From NCBI GenBank assembly GCA_023053545.1, contig JAKZAN010000004.1:9858001-9922000 (forward strand): a stretch of DNA of 64,000 nt. The letters run 5' to 3'. Within the stretch, counting starts at the first letter, position 1; each line of letters opens with the position of its first letter. Below, piece after piece: positions 1-12,143 of the stretch. The position numbers were made by a program, and so were the translations under genes. The DNA comes from Lepidurus packardi. Taxonomy: Eukaryota > Arthropoda > Branchiopoda > Notostraca > Triopsidae. The notes under the pieces are model-generated. The model saw only the letters and a list, made by a program, of their open reading frames with translations. It was not told where the DNA came from and searched no databases.

Positions 1-1250
1 CACTGTCTGCCTCGATTCACCCTGAAGGCTTGGCGGACGTCACTGACGAGAACGCTTTGCATGTAGGCGGAGTCCGAAATACCAGCGACCCTCGTTTTAC
101 GGACTATGACCGCTTTGATGGGTGTTTATCCAGTAAGTTCTAATTCTAATTTAATTGCACTTAGACAAACTTTAAAACCTATAATTTATGTAGACGTTGT
201 GGTGCAAATTGACGATGAGGAAATTCAACCCTTGCTGGTGTATTTGGGGTATCGGCGTTGGGGATCAGGGCTGGAAGCGGTGACTTCCCACGACCCCGAT
301 GGCATTGAGGAAGAAGCCAGATGCGCCGCATTTTCTATTACACCCCCTGGAGTCATTGAGCAGCCTTCGGTGGCCAATAATGAAGTAGTATTCACCTTTC
401 ACTTTTTATGCCTAAAGTTAATAATGATTATAAAGTTAAGTGGTTTTCTTTTTTGCGAAGGCTCAAGTACCTGACTGGTATCCCAAACCTCCTATTATGC
501 TATCTTATCGGTCCGCTTTCCAAGCCCCACCCCGATTTGATCCCAGTGTTATGAATAGGGTCTTAGTTGGTCTAGGGATCCTATTCGCGGTCTTTGGAGT
601 GGGTTTAGTCGTCTTTTTAGTGCGGACTCACAGGAAACGCCATGATTTGGAGGATTTTGAAGATGAACAACCGTTGCTGAAGCCTACAGGCAGTCTTAGA
701 ATACCCCTCAGATCTGCGTTGAAGACAGCTAACCCAGTACTTTATTTTTCTTTAGTTCAGTCCTTAAATAAGTGTTGCAATAATTAAATATTGATTTGAT
801 TCGTTTTAGCCGCGTTCCTTAGCAGATATAAACTCTGCTCTGGACCTGGGGGAAATTACGGAAAAGACAGATGTTTCGGCAGTACCAATTCTGGAGCAGA
901 ACGGAACTGTTGTAGCTGCTCCGCCCTCTGAAGCTATTACATTGACTGAACAGGAGCCAGCAGCAATACCGGAAGAACCAGATGTAACCGAAGAACCAGC
1001 AGTTGACGTTAGTTTTAAAAAACTTTCTAGATAGATCAAGTTCTATTTCTGTTTACAAAACTTGTCTAGGTGGTTAGCGAAGAAACCAAAAAACGGAGCT
1101 CGATTAGGAAAGCGCCGTTGAGCCGTATTAGCGAAGCAAACTTGTCAGATAGTGAAGAGAAGCATTCTCCACCAAGGTAGGACTGAACTTCATTTGAGTT
1201 TTGATGAAATTATTTAAAAATTATTTTTATTGAATTGCAGTGAGGACTGA
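1..1250 (+). CDS. LamG-domain single-pass membrane protein, 3' part
   Basis: C-terminal end of a gene that begins upstream of the window. Exons read as 1-132, 194-384, 461-736, 810-1007, 1070-1176 and 1241-1250, with phases that agree and a TGA at 1248. The first exons resemble the end of a laminin-G/neurexin-type domain (LHVGGV, then FDGCLSNVVV, then a later Cys). A linker follows, then one hydrophobic segment (VLVGLGILFAVFGVGLVVFL, about nt 557-616), a basic stop-transfer (RTHRKRH) and an acidic, Ser/Pro-rich cytoplasmic tail ending PPSED. This predicts a type I surface receptor or adhesion protein. The tail lacks the neurexin PDZ-binding end and the calsyntenin WDDS motifs that I would recognise, so the family (neurexin/CASPR-like, calsyntenin-like or other) is unresolved. 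Confidence 0.72.
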
Positions 1251-1540
1251 GGCACTCCTTACCGAAGCTGTTCGTAGTAAAGGAGTAAGGCGTTAAAACC
1301 AAGTCTTAAACCAGCTGCAGATTTGACGGGAAAATGCAAAGGATTAGCTGTGTCTTAGAAGTGGTATTCCCAACAGTTGCGTGATTGCGTGATTTTGAAG
1401 TGCATAAATGCATAGAACTGTTATTGTCTTCAATTTCTCTTTCCAAAATCGCCAAAATTTCTTTCGGGGTCTTAATTTGTACTAGAAGTTGCTTTGTATT
1501 ACTGCTCAAGTAGAAATTTATGGTATTTCGTCCACAGTTT

Positions 1541-2806
1541 TTAGTTCGAGATGCAGTTTTCCCCTCCTTTCGTTAATAATGGTAATTTTAAACTTTTTAA
1601 CGTATTTTTGCACTTTTGTTCAATGTCACAAAGCTCTGCAACAGTGAGCTTTCTCTGCCAGTCATTGACAGGGTTAGTTATTTCTGACGATACCATCGTT
1701 TCCTGCATTAAAGGTCGGTATTTCCGCGTCAACCTCTTTAACGTCGTAGAAAATAACGGAAGATTAGCAAACGGGATGATTTGCTGGAGCAAAGGTATAG
1801 GATGTGAAATGACGTCTTCATCTGCCACCGTTATGAACCTGTCAGGGTATTTCTTTCGCAGTATTTCCACGTAGTGTAAGTCTTGATCAATGCGTTGGCA
1901 AACACTAGTTACATTGTTGCAGCTACTGTGGTACTGGCACCAAAAGTTGCGACGATTCGACTGGAGGATCCGACGAGGGTCTTTGGTGACGTAGACAACT
2001 TTCAGTAGGGGCAAGGACAGATCTACCAGCAGTCTTGCAGCTAACTCTACTGGCAGTTGACTGGTCGAGAGAATCTGGATGGGTGATAAGGAGCAGATAG
2101 TATGAAAAACTGTAGGATGTTTACACTCCGGTCTGTTCTGTGTACACAAGCTTGCGTAATGAGAGTTGTGGCGAAATTGGTTTCTGAATTTCTTCTCAAA
2201 TTCCAAGTGGGCCTTTGGCACACGGTCGCATAAGACCAGGTGCTGTATTAACTCAAGAGCCTTCGTTATTTCACGGGGCGTAGCTGGAGGATCGAATTTC
2301 CGAATGGACTGCAGAGGTTCATAATGTACAAAAACTGGCGGTATGTAGTCCTGTAGGAGGCTTAGGAGGGCGCTGTTTGAGCTGGGGGCCGCGCCTAAGA
2401 TGATTATTTGGCGCGGTTTGACGCTTAAGCGCGGTTTCTTTTTCCGGTGGTGGACGGGAGGGATTTTATTGGTAGCAATCGGGTAGTCGAGGTACCAAAG
2501 ATCATTGTATAAGTCTTGGAGAGGGCTGAGAATGTTGTTCAACTCATTGAATATTTGAAAGAGCACGGTGGATTTTATAAAACTATTTAGGGGAAGAATT
2601 TCGGGCTCATTTGGTGAAGAATTTCGAAGTCCACTATATACGAACGAATTTCTGTTCTGTTCGGGTGTCCGTTTGTCAACTTCGTTCGAAGGTTCTAACA
2701 ATGAAAATAATAACAGCGAAATTACTTTCAGTGTTTCAACGAATGGTCTCAACGAATGTATATGACGATAAGAACTAAAAGAATAGAGGTAGATACAAAC
2801 TTGCAT
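1541..2806 (-). CDS. Carbohydrate sulfotransferase (Gal/GalNAc/GlcNAc 6-O type), divergent
   Basis: A single open frame of 421 residues. Near the N-terminus, LKVISLLLFSLL could be a type II signal anchor, so Golgi lumen is the expected location. IILGAAPSSNSALLSLLQ sits where the 5'-phosphosulfate-binding loop of CHST enzymes lies, and VVYVTKDPRRILQSNR matches the 3'-phosphate-binding motif (RDPRA..SR in the family). The end, DWQRKLTVAELCDIEQKC, matches the family's C-terminal W-R-L...IE..C signature. Family members transfer sulfate from PAPS to the 6-OH of Gal, GalNAc or GlcNAc. Odd point: the usual R-S-G-S-S of the first loop is degenerate here (A-P-S-S-N-S), so activity is uncertain. It is divergently arranged with the fucosyltransferase at 3332. 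No intron is needed to cover the family length. Confidence 0.78.
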   Translation of the reverse strand: MQVCIYLYSFSSYRHIHSLRPFVETLKVISLLLFSLLEPSNEVDKRTPEQNRNSFVYSGLRNSSPNEPEILPLNSFIKSTVLFQIFNELNNILSPLQDLYNDLWYLDYPIATNKIPPVHHRKKKPRLSVKPRQIIILGAAPSSNSALLSLLQDYIPPVFVHYEPLQSIRKFDPPATPREITKALELIQHLVLCDRVPKAHLEFEKKFRNQFRHNSHYASLCTQNRPECKHPTVFHTICSLSPIQILSTSQLPVELAARLLVDLSLPLLKVVYVTKDPRRILQSNRRNFWCQYHSSCNNVTSVCQRIDQDLHYVEILRKKYPDRFITVADEDVISHPIPLLQQIIPFANLPLFSTTLKRLTRKYRPLMQETMVSSEITNPVNDWQRKLTVAELCDIEQKCKNTLKSLKLPLLTKGGENCISN

Positions 2807-3331
2807 TCATATACTTCGACTTCAGAGGAGTTAATTCAGATTACAGCCTCTTGAATTATTAGTAGAGCTGAACTCAACTTCTAATTCATGGCGTTAACTG
2901 AATTAGAATTCATAATAAATAAATACAACTTCTATATTATAGTTTTGATTACTTGGCTCAGTGTTCTGCAAAATAAAGACGGCGAACCAAAATAAAGCCA
3001 GCGAGAAAAAAACCGTTCGAAGTATCCATTTGACCGCGAAGGAAATTCGCATGTTGATATTCGCACTTCCCGTCACGACCAGACAAAAGTACGTCTAGAG
3101 TGAGCAATTTCTTTCTGCTTTATAAGAAAATTCAGGTGTTTTAGCTTTATGGCAGGACGTGTTTCATTCCCAAACCGGTCAACGAACTTTTCTAACCTGG
3201 AGGAGGCGGAGAATTCCGTCAAAGAAACCTGCTTAGCCTGTTTTTTTATAAACCCGGGTCTCTTCACGAAGGTCATACACGCTACACTTCAACTGTATTT
3301 AGTCAAACTGGCAAGTCAGTTGCGGACAGTC
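2807..3331. promoter_or_regulatory. Divergent intergenic region between two glycan-enzyme genes
   Basis: About 525 bp separates the start codons of the minus-strand sulfotransferase and the plus-strand fucosyltransferase, so both promoters must lie here or overlap the 5' ends. It is AT-rich and contains a short inverted repeat (CTAATTCA near 2880 and TGAATTAG near 2899). An in-frame upstream ATG at 3149 could extend the fucosyltransferase by 61 residues. The extension looks unlike protein of this family, so I treat it as leader. No clear TATA box was found. Confidence 0.4.
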
Positions 3332-4709
3332 ATGGACCCGAAGCATTTGCATGTGTCGGCAAACTACCGACGAGTATTCGAAATATGTTCTGCAATCTTT
3401 CTTGGGTGTGTTTTGATGATTTTGAGCCAAGAGATCTTCAAACAAGCTTATTCTAATCGCCAAATTGTGACGGATCCCAATTCCTATATCGCAGAACTTG
3501 AACCCTTGGGTGACTCATCCTCGCTAATTTCCAGAATTAACTTGATTTTGCGACATGAGCTAGTGGATCCGTTGTGTCCCAAACGAGCGATAGTTTTGTC
3601 TGATAGTGGTCGGTCTGGTAATCTCTTTTTTGAGTACACCATGGCTAGAATTGTTGCTACTTTACACCAACGAAAATTATACGTTTCGCAGCGATTAGCA
3701 GATTTGTTGGATGTCTCTTTTGCCGGGAGAAGAGCTTCAGTTCTCGAAGAAAATGTACATATATACTGCCAATTTACTGCCAATAGTTTCCACTCGATTG
3801 AAATTGGCCATTTGAACCAAGACACTATAGCGAAACCGTTACCACCTGGCATTGCAATTTTAAAAGGTAAATACGGCAATGATTAAAGAGAACTCTTCTG
3901 TTCACTGATTAGTAAATTTGGGTGGAACTTTTTGATTTGTTAGGTGTCCCCTTGAATTTTTCCAGTTTTCTCTGGCGCTTGCTTTACAACAGTAGATCTG
4001 TTTTAATGCAAGAATTGTACTTAAAACCACAGCTTGTTAACGCTGTTGACCAACATTTGAAACAGGCGACTCAAAATCACCGTTTTTCGGAGCTTATTGG
4101 CATCCATGTGCGAAGAACGGATTATTTGAAACATCTGCAGCGATTATACGGTAAAACCAAAGATACTGAGGCTGAATACGTGCACAAAGCAAAAGCATTT
4201 TATAAGTAATAGCGTCTTTAAGAAGCTTCAAAGTATAAATTAATGTGCAACTTATGAAAACAGAGCCAAATATCCGAATGCTTTGTTTCTGGTACTGAGT
4301 GATGACTTGCCTTGGTGCGTAGAAAACTTGAAAGCGGACGATGTCATCTTTCCTGGTATAGTTTCACTTTCTTACGGATTATACACGAAAGAATGTCATT
4401 GGGAATTACTATTATTATTATTACTATTATTATTATTATTTTATAGGTGCGGGTAATGTTTACGACCCTGGCTGGGACTTAGCTATACTAGCTTCGTGCA
4501 ATCATACTATTTTGACGTACGGAACCTTTGGCATGTTGGGGGGCTATTTATCTGGAGGTGAAAATTAAGCAATTTTATTTTGATTTCTGAACGTAAGTTT
4601 GTTCTTAGGTGAAGTGGTGATGGCTGATAAAGCTACTGATACTCCGAACTTAATTAACGAAGCTATCAGAAAACTGAATTTACCATTCTGGCACTGGATT
4701 GACATGTAA
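3332..4709 (+). CDS. Alpha-1,2-fucosyltransferase-like, GT11 (FUT1/FUT2 family)
   Basis: Five exons: 3332-3866, 3944-4205, 4264-4355, 4447-4557 and 4609-4709, giving 366 residues. The N-terminus is a short cytoplasmic tail followed by a hydrophobic anchor (VFEICSAIFLGCVLMIL), as in type II Golgi glycosyltransferases. GT11 landmarks follow: GRSGNLFFEYTMARIVA (the donor-site G-R-x-G-N loop), IGIHVRRTDYL (the HxRRxDY motif), KYPNALFLVLSDDLPWC, and the C-terminal TYGTFGMLGGYLSGG block. The expected activity is transfer of fucose from GDP-fucose to galactose. The start at 3332 is chosen because it leaves a normal short tail before the anchor; the ATG at 3149 is in frame but less likely. The gene lies between two sulfotransferase genes, which suggests a shared role in glycan capping. 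Confidence 0.85.
4405..4442 (+). repeat. ATT/ACT trinucleotide microsatellite
   Basis: A run of ATT units with two ACT interruptions, within the third intron of the GT11 gene and running up to its splice acceptor. Likely length-polymorphic. No function is implied. Confidence 0.8.
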
Positions 4710-4775
4710 AGATATTTTATGTATAAATGCACAATACAATACTTATGGAGGAGATTTTTATTTTACATACACATG

Positions 4776-5975
4776 TTAGTCGTTCAAAAACTGGTAATGA
4801 TGAACAGGTAATAATGGCCAGCCTCGTTTCTTAAGCGCACTCTGGACGCTTTTGATAGCTAGTTTGGCCCACATGAGTACATTTTTACTGTACACACTCC
4901 TAAAACAAACACCGATATAAATAAGAAATTTTAACAGAATTGAAATATTATTACTTAGAATAGAGTTTTGATTGACGATGAAAGTTTTCTGCACCATGTG
5001 TCAACGTGCAGTTGATTCTTTCTTCGTTTAACGGAAGACCAATTAATTGGATCATTCTTCTCAGCTCTTCCGAGGGTTCGTTGACTAAGTTTTCATAAAA
5101 TATCACACCGCCATTATTTATGCCTTTAATCCAGGTAATGGCCAAGTCTTTCCACGTTATCAGTGAATGCTTATTGGTAGCTTCCCAACCTAAAATTCAA
5201 ATACTTAGGGAAAATAGATCTCTACTATATGCTTTTCAAACTTGGGACCAACTTTCGCCTTGAAAGAAGCTGTCAGGGGCTAATCCGGTGTGTCCGCCAG
5301 TCCAGAAATTGCGATATGAAAATATAGCTTTCAGTGGATTCCTTACAATGAGTATTCCATTGCCCTTAAACGTTTTCAACACATCGTCTTTAGGAGGGTG
5401 TAGATCTTTAATCCCGAGCGAGAAATCGTGCGTTTTCTGGACAATGGTACAGCTGCAGTTAACGGAGGAATATTCTCCATAGCTACCTAGGGAAATACAA
5501 TATAGAGTTAGTACCTAGTTTAGTTACATTTATGCACAATTTTTTTTTTACCTTTGGAGAATATGGATTTATCACTGTAAACGCTGCCGGTGAAATAACC
5601 AGTAGATCCCTCGATCAACTGACGCACCCAGGTATTGCCACTGCCCGGATAAGATACCAGAGCCATGGGAGTTAGAGAATGCGCTGTATCAAACTTCGTT
5701 TCGAAATTGTGGCACTTTGAATTAGGATCATCTTTTTCCCAAGGAAACAAAGTAAGTGTTTCCAAGTCTGCTTCGGTGTGCGGGCTCCTTATCTGTTCTA
5801 AGTTTGGAATCGGTTTGAGGTGTGATCTTGGAGGAAATGAATGGTTAAGCTTGTTCATTGGTCTAACGCACAAGTAGAGAACGCCAAACACAGAAAGCAT
5901 GAAATAAAGCACCACATAGGTTTTAGCATAAGCTAATGATCTAAGACTAAAAACTGACTTCATCTTCACGGCCAC
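4776..5975 (-). CDS. WSCD-type sulfotransferase (no WSC domain)
   Basis: Four exons in transcript order: 5975-5552, 5486-5253, 5189-4955 and 4899-4776, giving 338 residues in consistent phase. An N-terminal hydrophobic segment (YVVLYFMLSVFGVLYLCV) predicts a type II membrane protein. The catalytic region has MALVSYPGSGNTWVRQLIEG (the PAPS 5'-phosphosulfate loop), a later GILIVRNPLKAIFSYRNFW (the 3'-phosphate motif), and VIFYENLVNEPSEELRRM, matching the conserved end of WSCD1/2-like enzymes. Vertebrate WSCD proteins carry WSC domains before this region. Here only about 90 residues lie between anchor and catalytic motif, so WSC domains are absent. The acceptor sugar is not predictable from sequence. 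Convergent with the fucosyltransferase, whose stop codon is 66 bp away. Confidence 0.83.
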
Positions 5976-6477
5976 GCAACTGAGAATGTGTACAATTTTG
6001 GCTGCGTGTTACGATCAGAGGACGTCTGCCCTGTCTTTCTTGCGATGAAACGAAACAGGTTTAACAGGTCTTCCAGATCCGTTACCGTAGTTTGACCCCG
6101 TGTAAGCCTGAAGCAATATTTAATTTCATACATTAGCTTACAATATACTATATGTAGAATAAAAACGCAATTAATGTTTCACGGATTCCATTGAAATCCG
6201 AGTTTTGATTCAATATAAATACTTGAAGTTTTCCTCGTCTTAACTTCGGTATTAGATCCTAGGTTTGAAATTTCCTTCCAATTTAATTTAACTCAAATGT
6301 AATTTGAAAATAAAGTTGAAATTACATCCGAGCACTAAAGACGAGTAATCATTCCAGTAATCAAAGTTAAAATTTTCTAGCTTCAAGGAAAACCTAAAAC
6401 ATCTTTAAGAGATGTTATACTTGATAACAAGCTATTTAAAAGGAACAAACAAACGAGGTGCAGCTTTTCAAAAAACG

Positions 6478-6810
6478 CAGAACAGATTTAGTGACTAGCA
6501 AGTTTGTGAAAATATACTGAATGCTATATAACGCAAAGCAACCAAACAACAACTTTAGCTCGAAAAAATCCTTTATGTCCTATAACTTGGAATACAACAA
6601 TAGTACAATTAGTTGCATAAATATTCCGAATTTATTGACAGATTTAGTCAATAACAGAACAGATTTAGCGACTAGCAAGTTTGTGAAAATATACTGAATG
6701 CTATATAACGCAAAGCAACCAAACAACAACTTTAGCTCGAAAAAATCCTTTATTTCCTATAACTTGGAATACAACAATAATACAACTAATTGCATAAATA
6801 TTCCGAATTT
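6478..6810 (+). repeat. Tandem duplication, period 177 bp, two copies
   Basis: 6478-6654 and 6655-6810 are near-identical direct repeats, differing at scattered bases (for example TTAGTGACT versus TTAGCGACT). The second copy stops matching after CCGAATTT. The repeat is non-coding and unique in the window, so it looks like a local slippage or unequal-exchange event rather than an inserted element. Confidence 0.9.
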
Positions 6811-6885
6811 GTACCTTTGCACCTCGGACTTGAGTGGTGTCGGCAGAATGAGGCTCGGAGATCACAACAGTAACCTGGGGATTAC

Positions 6886-6906
6886 TAGTCCCTACACTAG
6901 GGACTA
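6886..6906. repeat. Perfect 8-bp hairpin with 5-nt loop
   Basis: TAGTCCCT, loop ACACT, AGGGACTA. A compact inverted repeat in intergenic DNA, probably incidental. No flanking duplication or transposon end was seen. Confidence 0.6.
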
Positions 6907-7429
6907 CACGACCCCGACACAACGACTTTACGTACCCAATGATCCTGTATAAAGTTCGGTGGCTCAACAATGACTGCGATCTGGGAAGGACTACGCTTAT
7001 TGGTTGATAACATAGAGAACCATTTTTGGACTAGTCTTCAACTTCTGCCTTCCAGATGGGTATTACAGATAAGGCAGAATCATTAAACCAGTCGCAGCTG
7101 GCGAGCCTTCTTGGGGTTTCTGTCGGCTACGTTATGACTGACCAATAACACAGGAACCCAGTTTCACCACAAAAGAGCAGCTTGTAGTACAGTTTTTCCA
7201 CAAAATCTCAGCTTTGAACTTTCTCGGTCAATAATTAAATTGTACTCAAATTAGTTAGTGGAGACGTACTTCTTTCGAGCACAACGCGTAGTCAAATCCC
7301 CCCCACAAGCTACTACTATCACGCACCCAAAAACTCGAACATTATAAGTTTTTGTAATTTTCTATCTATTAATTACATTCAAGAAAAAGCAAGCAATGCA
7401 CTTTTCTAGTCTTGGTAAATTCAATGTTT

Positions 7430-8736
<1,307 letters not shown>

Positions 8737-9223
8737 TTTGGATAAATAAATTAATTCTTTGGTACTACAAAACGTGTAAACAGGAACCTCTACAAAAGAG
8801 GATCTTAGCTAACAGTAGTAGGTTCCTCAAAATAATACCCATTTTAAACATGTAACGCCATCTAAACATTTGGGACTGCAGCCTGGGCCAAAATTGATGT
8901 AACAAAAATCCAAAACTGCCATATATTAAAGCAAATATCCCATTTATCAGTATACATTATTGAACACAGTAAAGAAACAAAATTTAAATTTTCTCATCTT
9001 TCATTATTACACATGAGCAGTCATAGGAAATACATTCTTGCAGAAACTCACGTCGATCAATCTGTGCGACACACCTTAATTACTCTCACCCAATAAAACT
9101 CCAGAATTTATTCCTTGTAAAAGAGCTCTCAGATTACGTAAAATCCTTCCTGAAATAATGCAAACAAAAAAGTCTGACACAGATTTAACAATATGATGGC
9201 AAAACAGGTTCCAATGCGTCCAC
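8737..9223. other. Spacer between NDUFV2 and the TOX-family gene
   Basis: About 490 bp, AT-rich. It would hold the NDUFV2 promoter and the 3'UTR of the upstream minus-strand TOX gene. No coding potential or TATA box was recognised. Confidence 0.5.
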
Positions 9224-12143
9224 TCAATTGCTGGTAACCCAAGATGCGAAAACATCTCTAAAACAAGGGAAAAAACTCATTGAACATCACAAAGAATAAT
9301 AAAGATTAACAGATCAACAACAATGTCTGAGAAACATTTCCTTATTCTATAAATAAATAAATAACAAAGGCGAAAGCTACCTGCAGTGACTCACAACGCA
9401 CTCATTGCTACAATATTCGTCTTCCCACTCCGTATTATGAACTGCAGGATTAGGACAACCAGAGCGCACACATTGCGAGTAGACGTTTACTCCTGGCGAT
9501 TGGGAAGGTTGCGGCTGGGGTGTGGAGTGCATACTATGCTGAGTAGCCAGCGAAGGTGCAACCGGCCTTCCAATCTGCTGTAGATTATTCTCTTTAGTTG
9601 TCACACTCTAGGAAAGCGATACAAGACCTTATATTCTGTCCTAGGAACCTAAACTAGCTTTAAAGATCTCACCCGATTATATTGGTTGTACGCAGGTCCG
9701 TTGTTTGGCTGAAAACACTGGTTATTATTGGTACTGGTAACATTTTGCACAGTTGACGTGTTCTTAGACAGTAAGGCTCAGTACATAAACATCAAGGTGA
9801 ATTAGAGTAAGAATACCTGATGCATAACATCTGAAGCGGTGGGGTTTACAGAAACCGCAGTCTGAGCTGCGCTCACGGACGAGGAGGTAGAGGTGACAGT
9901 GCTGGGAGTATACGCTGCAGAAAAAGCCGAAAACGAGGTATATGCCCTTTCTTCGTTTTCACCCTATAATATATCAAATGTAATAAACAACACTAACCTA
10001 CTCCAACAACATACTTTTGACACGAGCGAGGCCCTATACGCAGCTAAAGCTTTCAAATATTCCTTTTTGGCCAACTCTGTCTTCTTTTTGTATACCTACC
10101 AGCCAAAAAAAGCGATTTTAAAAAGATACTTTAAAAATTAGTACTAAAATAAGTGGCACTAATTACATTTTTGTGATCGGTATCCAATGCATCCCACATA
10201 GAGGCGACAATCTTGGAAACCTCACCAAAGCTAGCATTTGGGTTTTGACCCTTAATGGCTGCTTGGGTGTCTCGAAAAAACAACGCGTAAGCAGACACGG
10301 GTCTGAACAAGAGTAAATAATTATTGTGTTGCGCAAGGACAGATTATCACAAATACTTTTGTGGCTCGTTGGGATCCTTTTTTTTCTTCTTTTTCTGAAG
10401 TTTGGCTTTCTTAACTGCAGTATCTTTATTCGAAAGCTCGCTGACATGTTTGGTTGCAGTAACCTGTAGACCCAATTTTGTCTTAAGAAAAAAGGATTAA
10501 ACAAGGTTCAAGTTCCCAACTCACCTGAGCAATTATATGATCTTCGCTATCATCGCTATCACAGCTCGGGGAATTCACTATTCCATGAGGTGAGGAAGAC
10601 GGCGGCCAACCTGTATTTTGCACAGATTGCTGCTCTGGCGGCTGCTGTTGGTGAATCAGGTGATGCTGATTCATCATATTATGAGGAACGTAGCTCTGTC
10701 CTCCGTATGCCGGTACTGGTTCAAAGGACGCGCTGTGAATGAATGCAATGTCTTATTCGTAGTTCTATTTCTGCAAAGATAGTCAAGCTACGTACTCGTT
10801 GGACATGGATCCGTGCACATACATGGGGTGGGGCTGAGCTGCTTTGCCATATACAAGGACGTTTCCACTTTGCGTTTGCACCTCACCCTAAGACAAACCA
10901 CACCAGCTGTTACTACATTTACACGAGCTCCATCGCTTTGCCAAAAGAATCTGACTAGACGTGAACTGACACGAAAGATCCTGTTTGGAATTTTTTAAGG
11001 GATTCAAATTTCCGTGCAAAAGAAAATTAAACGCAGGCGCTTGGGGCTTGCGGAGCTTGGCAAACCACTGGGAGCTTACAGCTTAATTCCCCCTCACCCT
11101 TCCCCCACATTATGAGAAGTAATTCAGTCTGCTTTTTTACGGGGTAACAATACGAAGGGTATTAAATAAAATTGTTGTACAGATCTAATTAAAAGGTAAC
11201 ATAAAATTACTCTCGCGTTTTACAAACGATTGGAATAAATGGTACGCTTAATTGTCCTTCAATATTAACCTACAGCAGATTGCTCCACAGACAGTCGTAG
11301 TAAGTTTATTTTTACCTGTGGGACTGCATAAAGACTATGTTGTTCTCCACACATAACGGCCATGGGTGTCATATCAAATTCTTCGTCTCCAAAGCTCGGC
11401 GTATGCGGTTGAAAACTCTGTGGGAATTATTGGACAATAAACCCAACATTGTATTCACAGCACAGGTCTCCAGACAGTAGGATTAAAACGGCCACGTGGG
11501 CTCCCGATCAATACAACAATATATTTTATGCTTAATTAACTTGCACCAATTATGCCAGATTAATACCACGATGAACACCACATGCCGCTAATCCTTGTTT
11601 GAAGACGAGAGAGTATGATGATAAAAAAATAATAAAAAAAAAGATCAAAAGGAAAAGCATACATCGGTTTGCCCATTTTGTTACAATAAAAGCGTCCCGA
11701 AATATTATAAGAGGCCAACCAGTCACCCTAGTCCCAATCTATTACTATAGGGGAAATATGAGCCTTCCCACCAAAGTTCTGTTTTGCGTTGTTTTAGTTG
11801 CAGGCACATGTGTAGTCAAAAGAACTCGTCAAGACCAGAACGGCCATTCCGAGAAGCTTCTATCAAAACAACAGCACGAGCCGCAGCAATGAACCAAAAG
11901 CTATTCAGGGAAATCCAATACTCTTTCAGACGATAAAAAGTACTATTCCCATTAGTGTTAATGAAATTAGGACAGCCGCTCAAAATAGTGAAGGTGACTT
12001 TCCAACGTGTCTATTGTTTCCATACTTTCAATCTGTTTATGCGTGGGAGTTAATTGGAATTCTATTACAAGTTGATACGACCTAAATTCTAATCACAACA
12101 AATCCCAATCGTAAAAAATATCCACACTTACTTGACTGGTCAT
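9224..12143 (-). CDS. TOX-family HMG-box transcription factor
   Basis: Eleven coding exons in transcript order: 12143-12132, 11417-11316, 10887-10796, 10732-10525, 10463-10357, 10302-10167, 10095-10015, 9963-9817, 9708-9673, 9607-9381 and 9257-9224, giving 393 residues. The first coding exon is only 12 bp (MTSQ). An N-terminal [12 protein letters not shown] block matches TOX proteins. A lysine-rich NLS-like stretch ([13 protein letters not shown]) precedes a single HMG box at about residues 173-243 ([54 protein letters not shown]). The C-terminus carries the TOX3/TOX4-type Cys signature CVRSGCPNP...[16 protein letters not shown]. Gln/Pro-rich segments flank the box. A nuclear DNA- or chromatin-binding regulator is expected. 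The introns of 428 and 714 bp between the first three coding exons may hold regulatory sequence. Confidence 0.93.

Larger units (their letters stand above)
5976..7429. other. Intergenic stretch without recognised gene
   Basis: No coding exon, RNA gene or known mobile element was recognised. It contains a 177-bp tandem duplication (listed separately) and a small perfect hairpin. Short open frames here show no domain or codon signal. The upstream part should hold the promoter of the WSCD-type gene. Confidence 0.6.

Noticed and set aside
3149..3331. Extension of the GT11 protein to the upstream in-frame ATG at 3149
   Set aside because: It would put 61 extra residues before the membrane anchor, and the sequence shows no conservation signal that I recognise. 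GT11 enzymes have short cytoplasmic tails.
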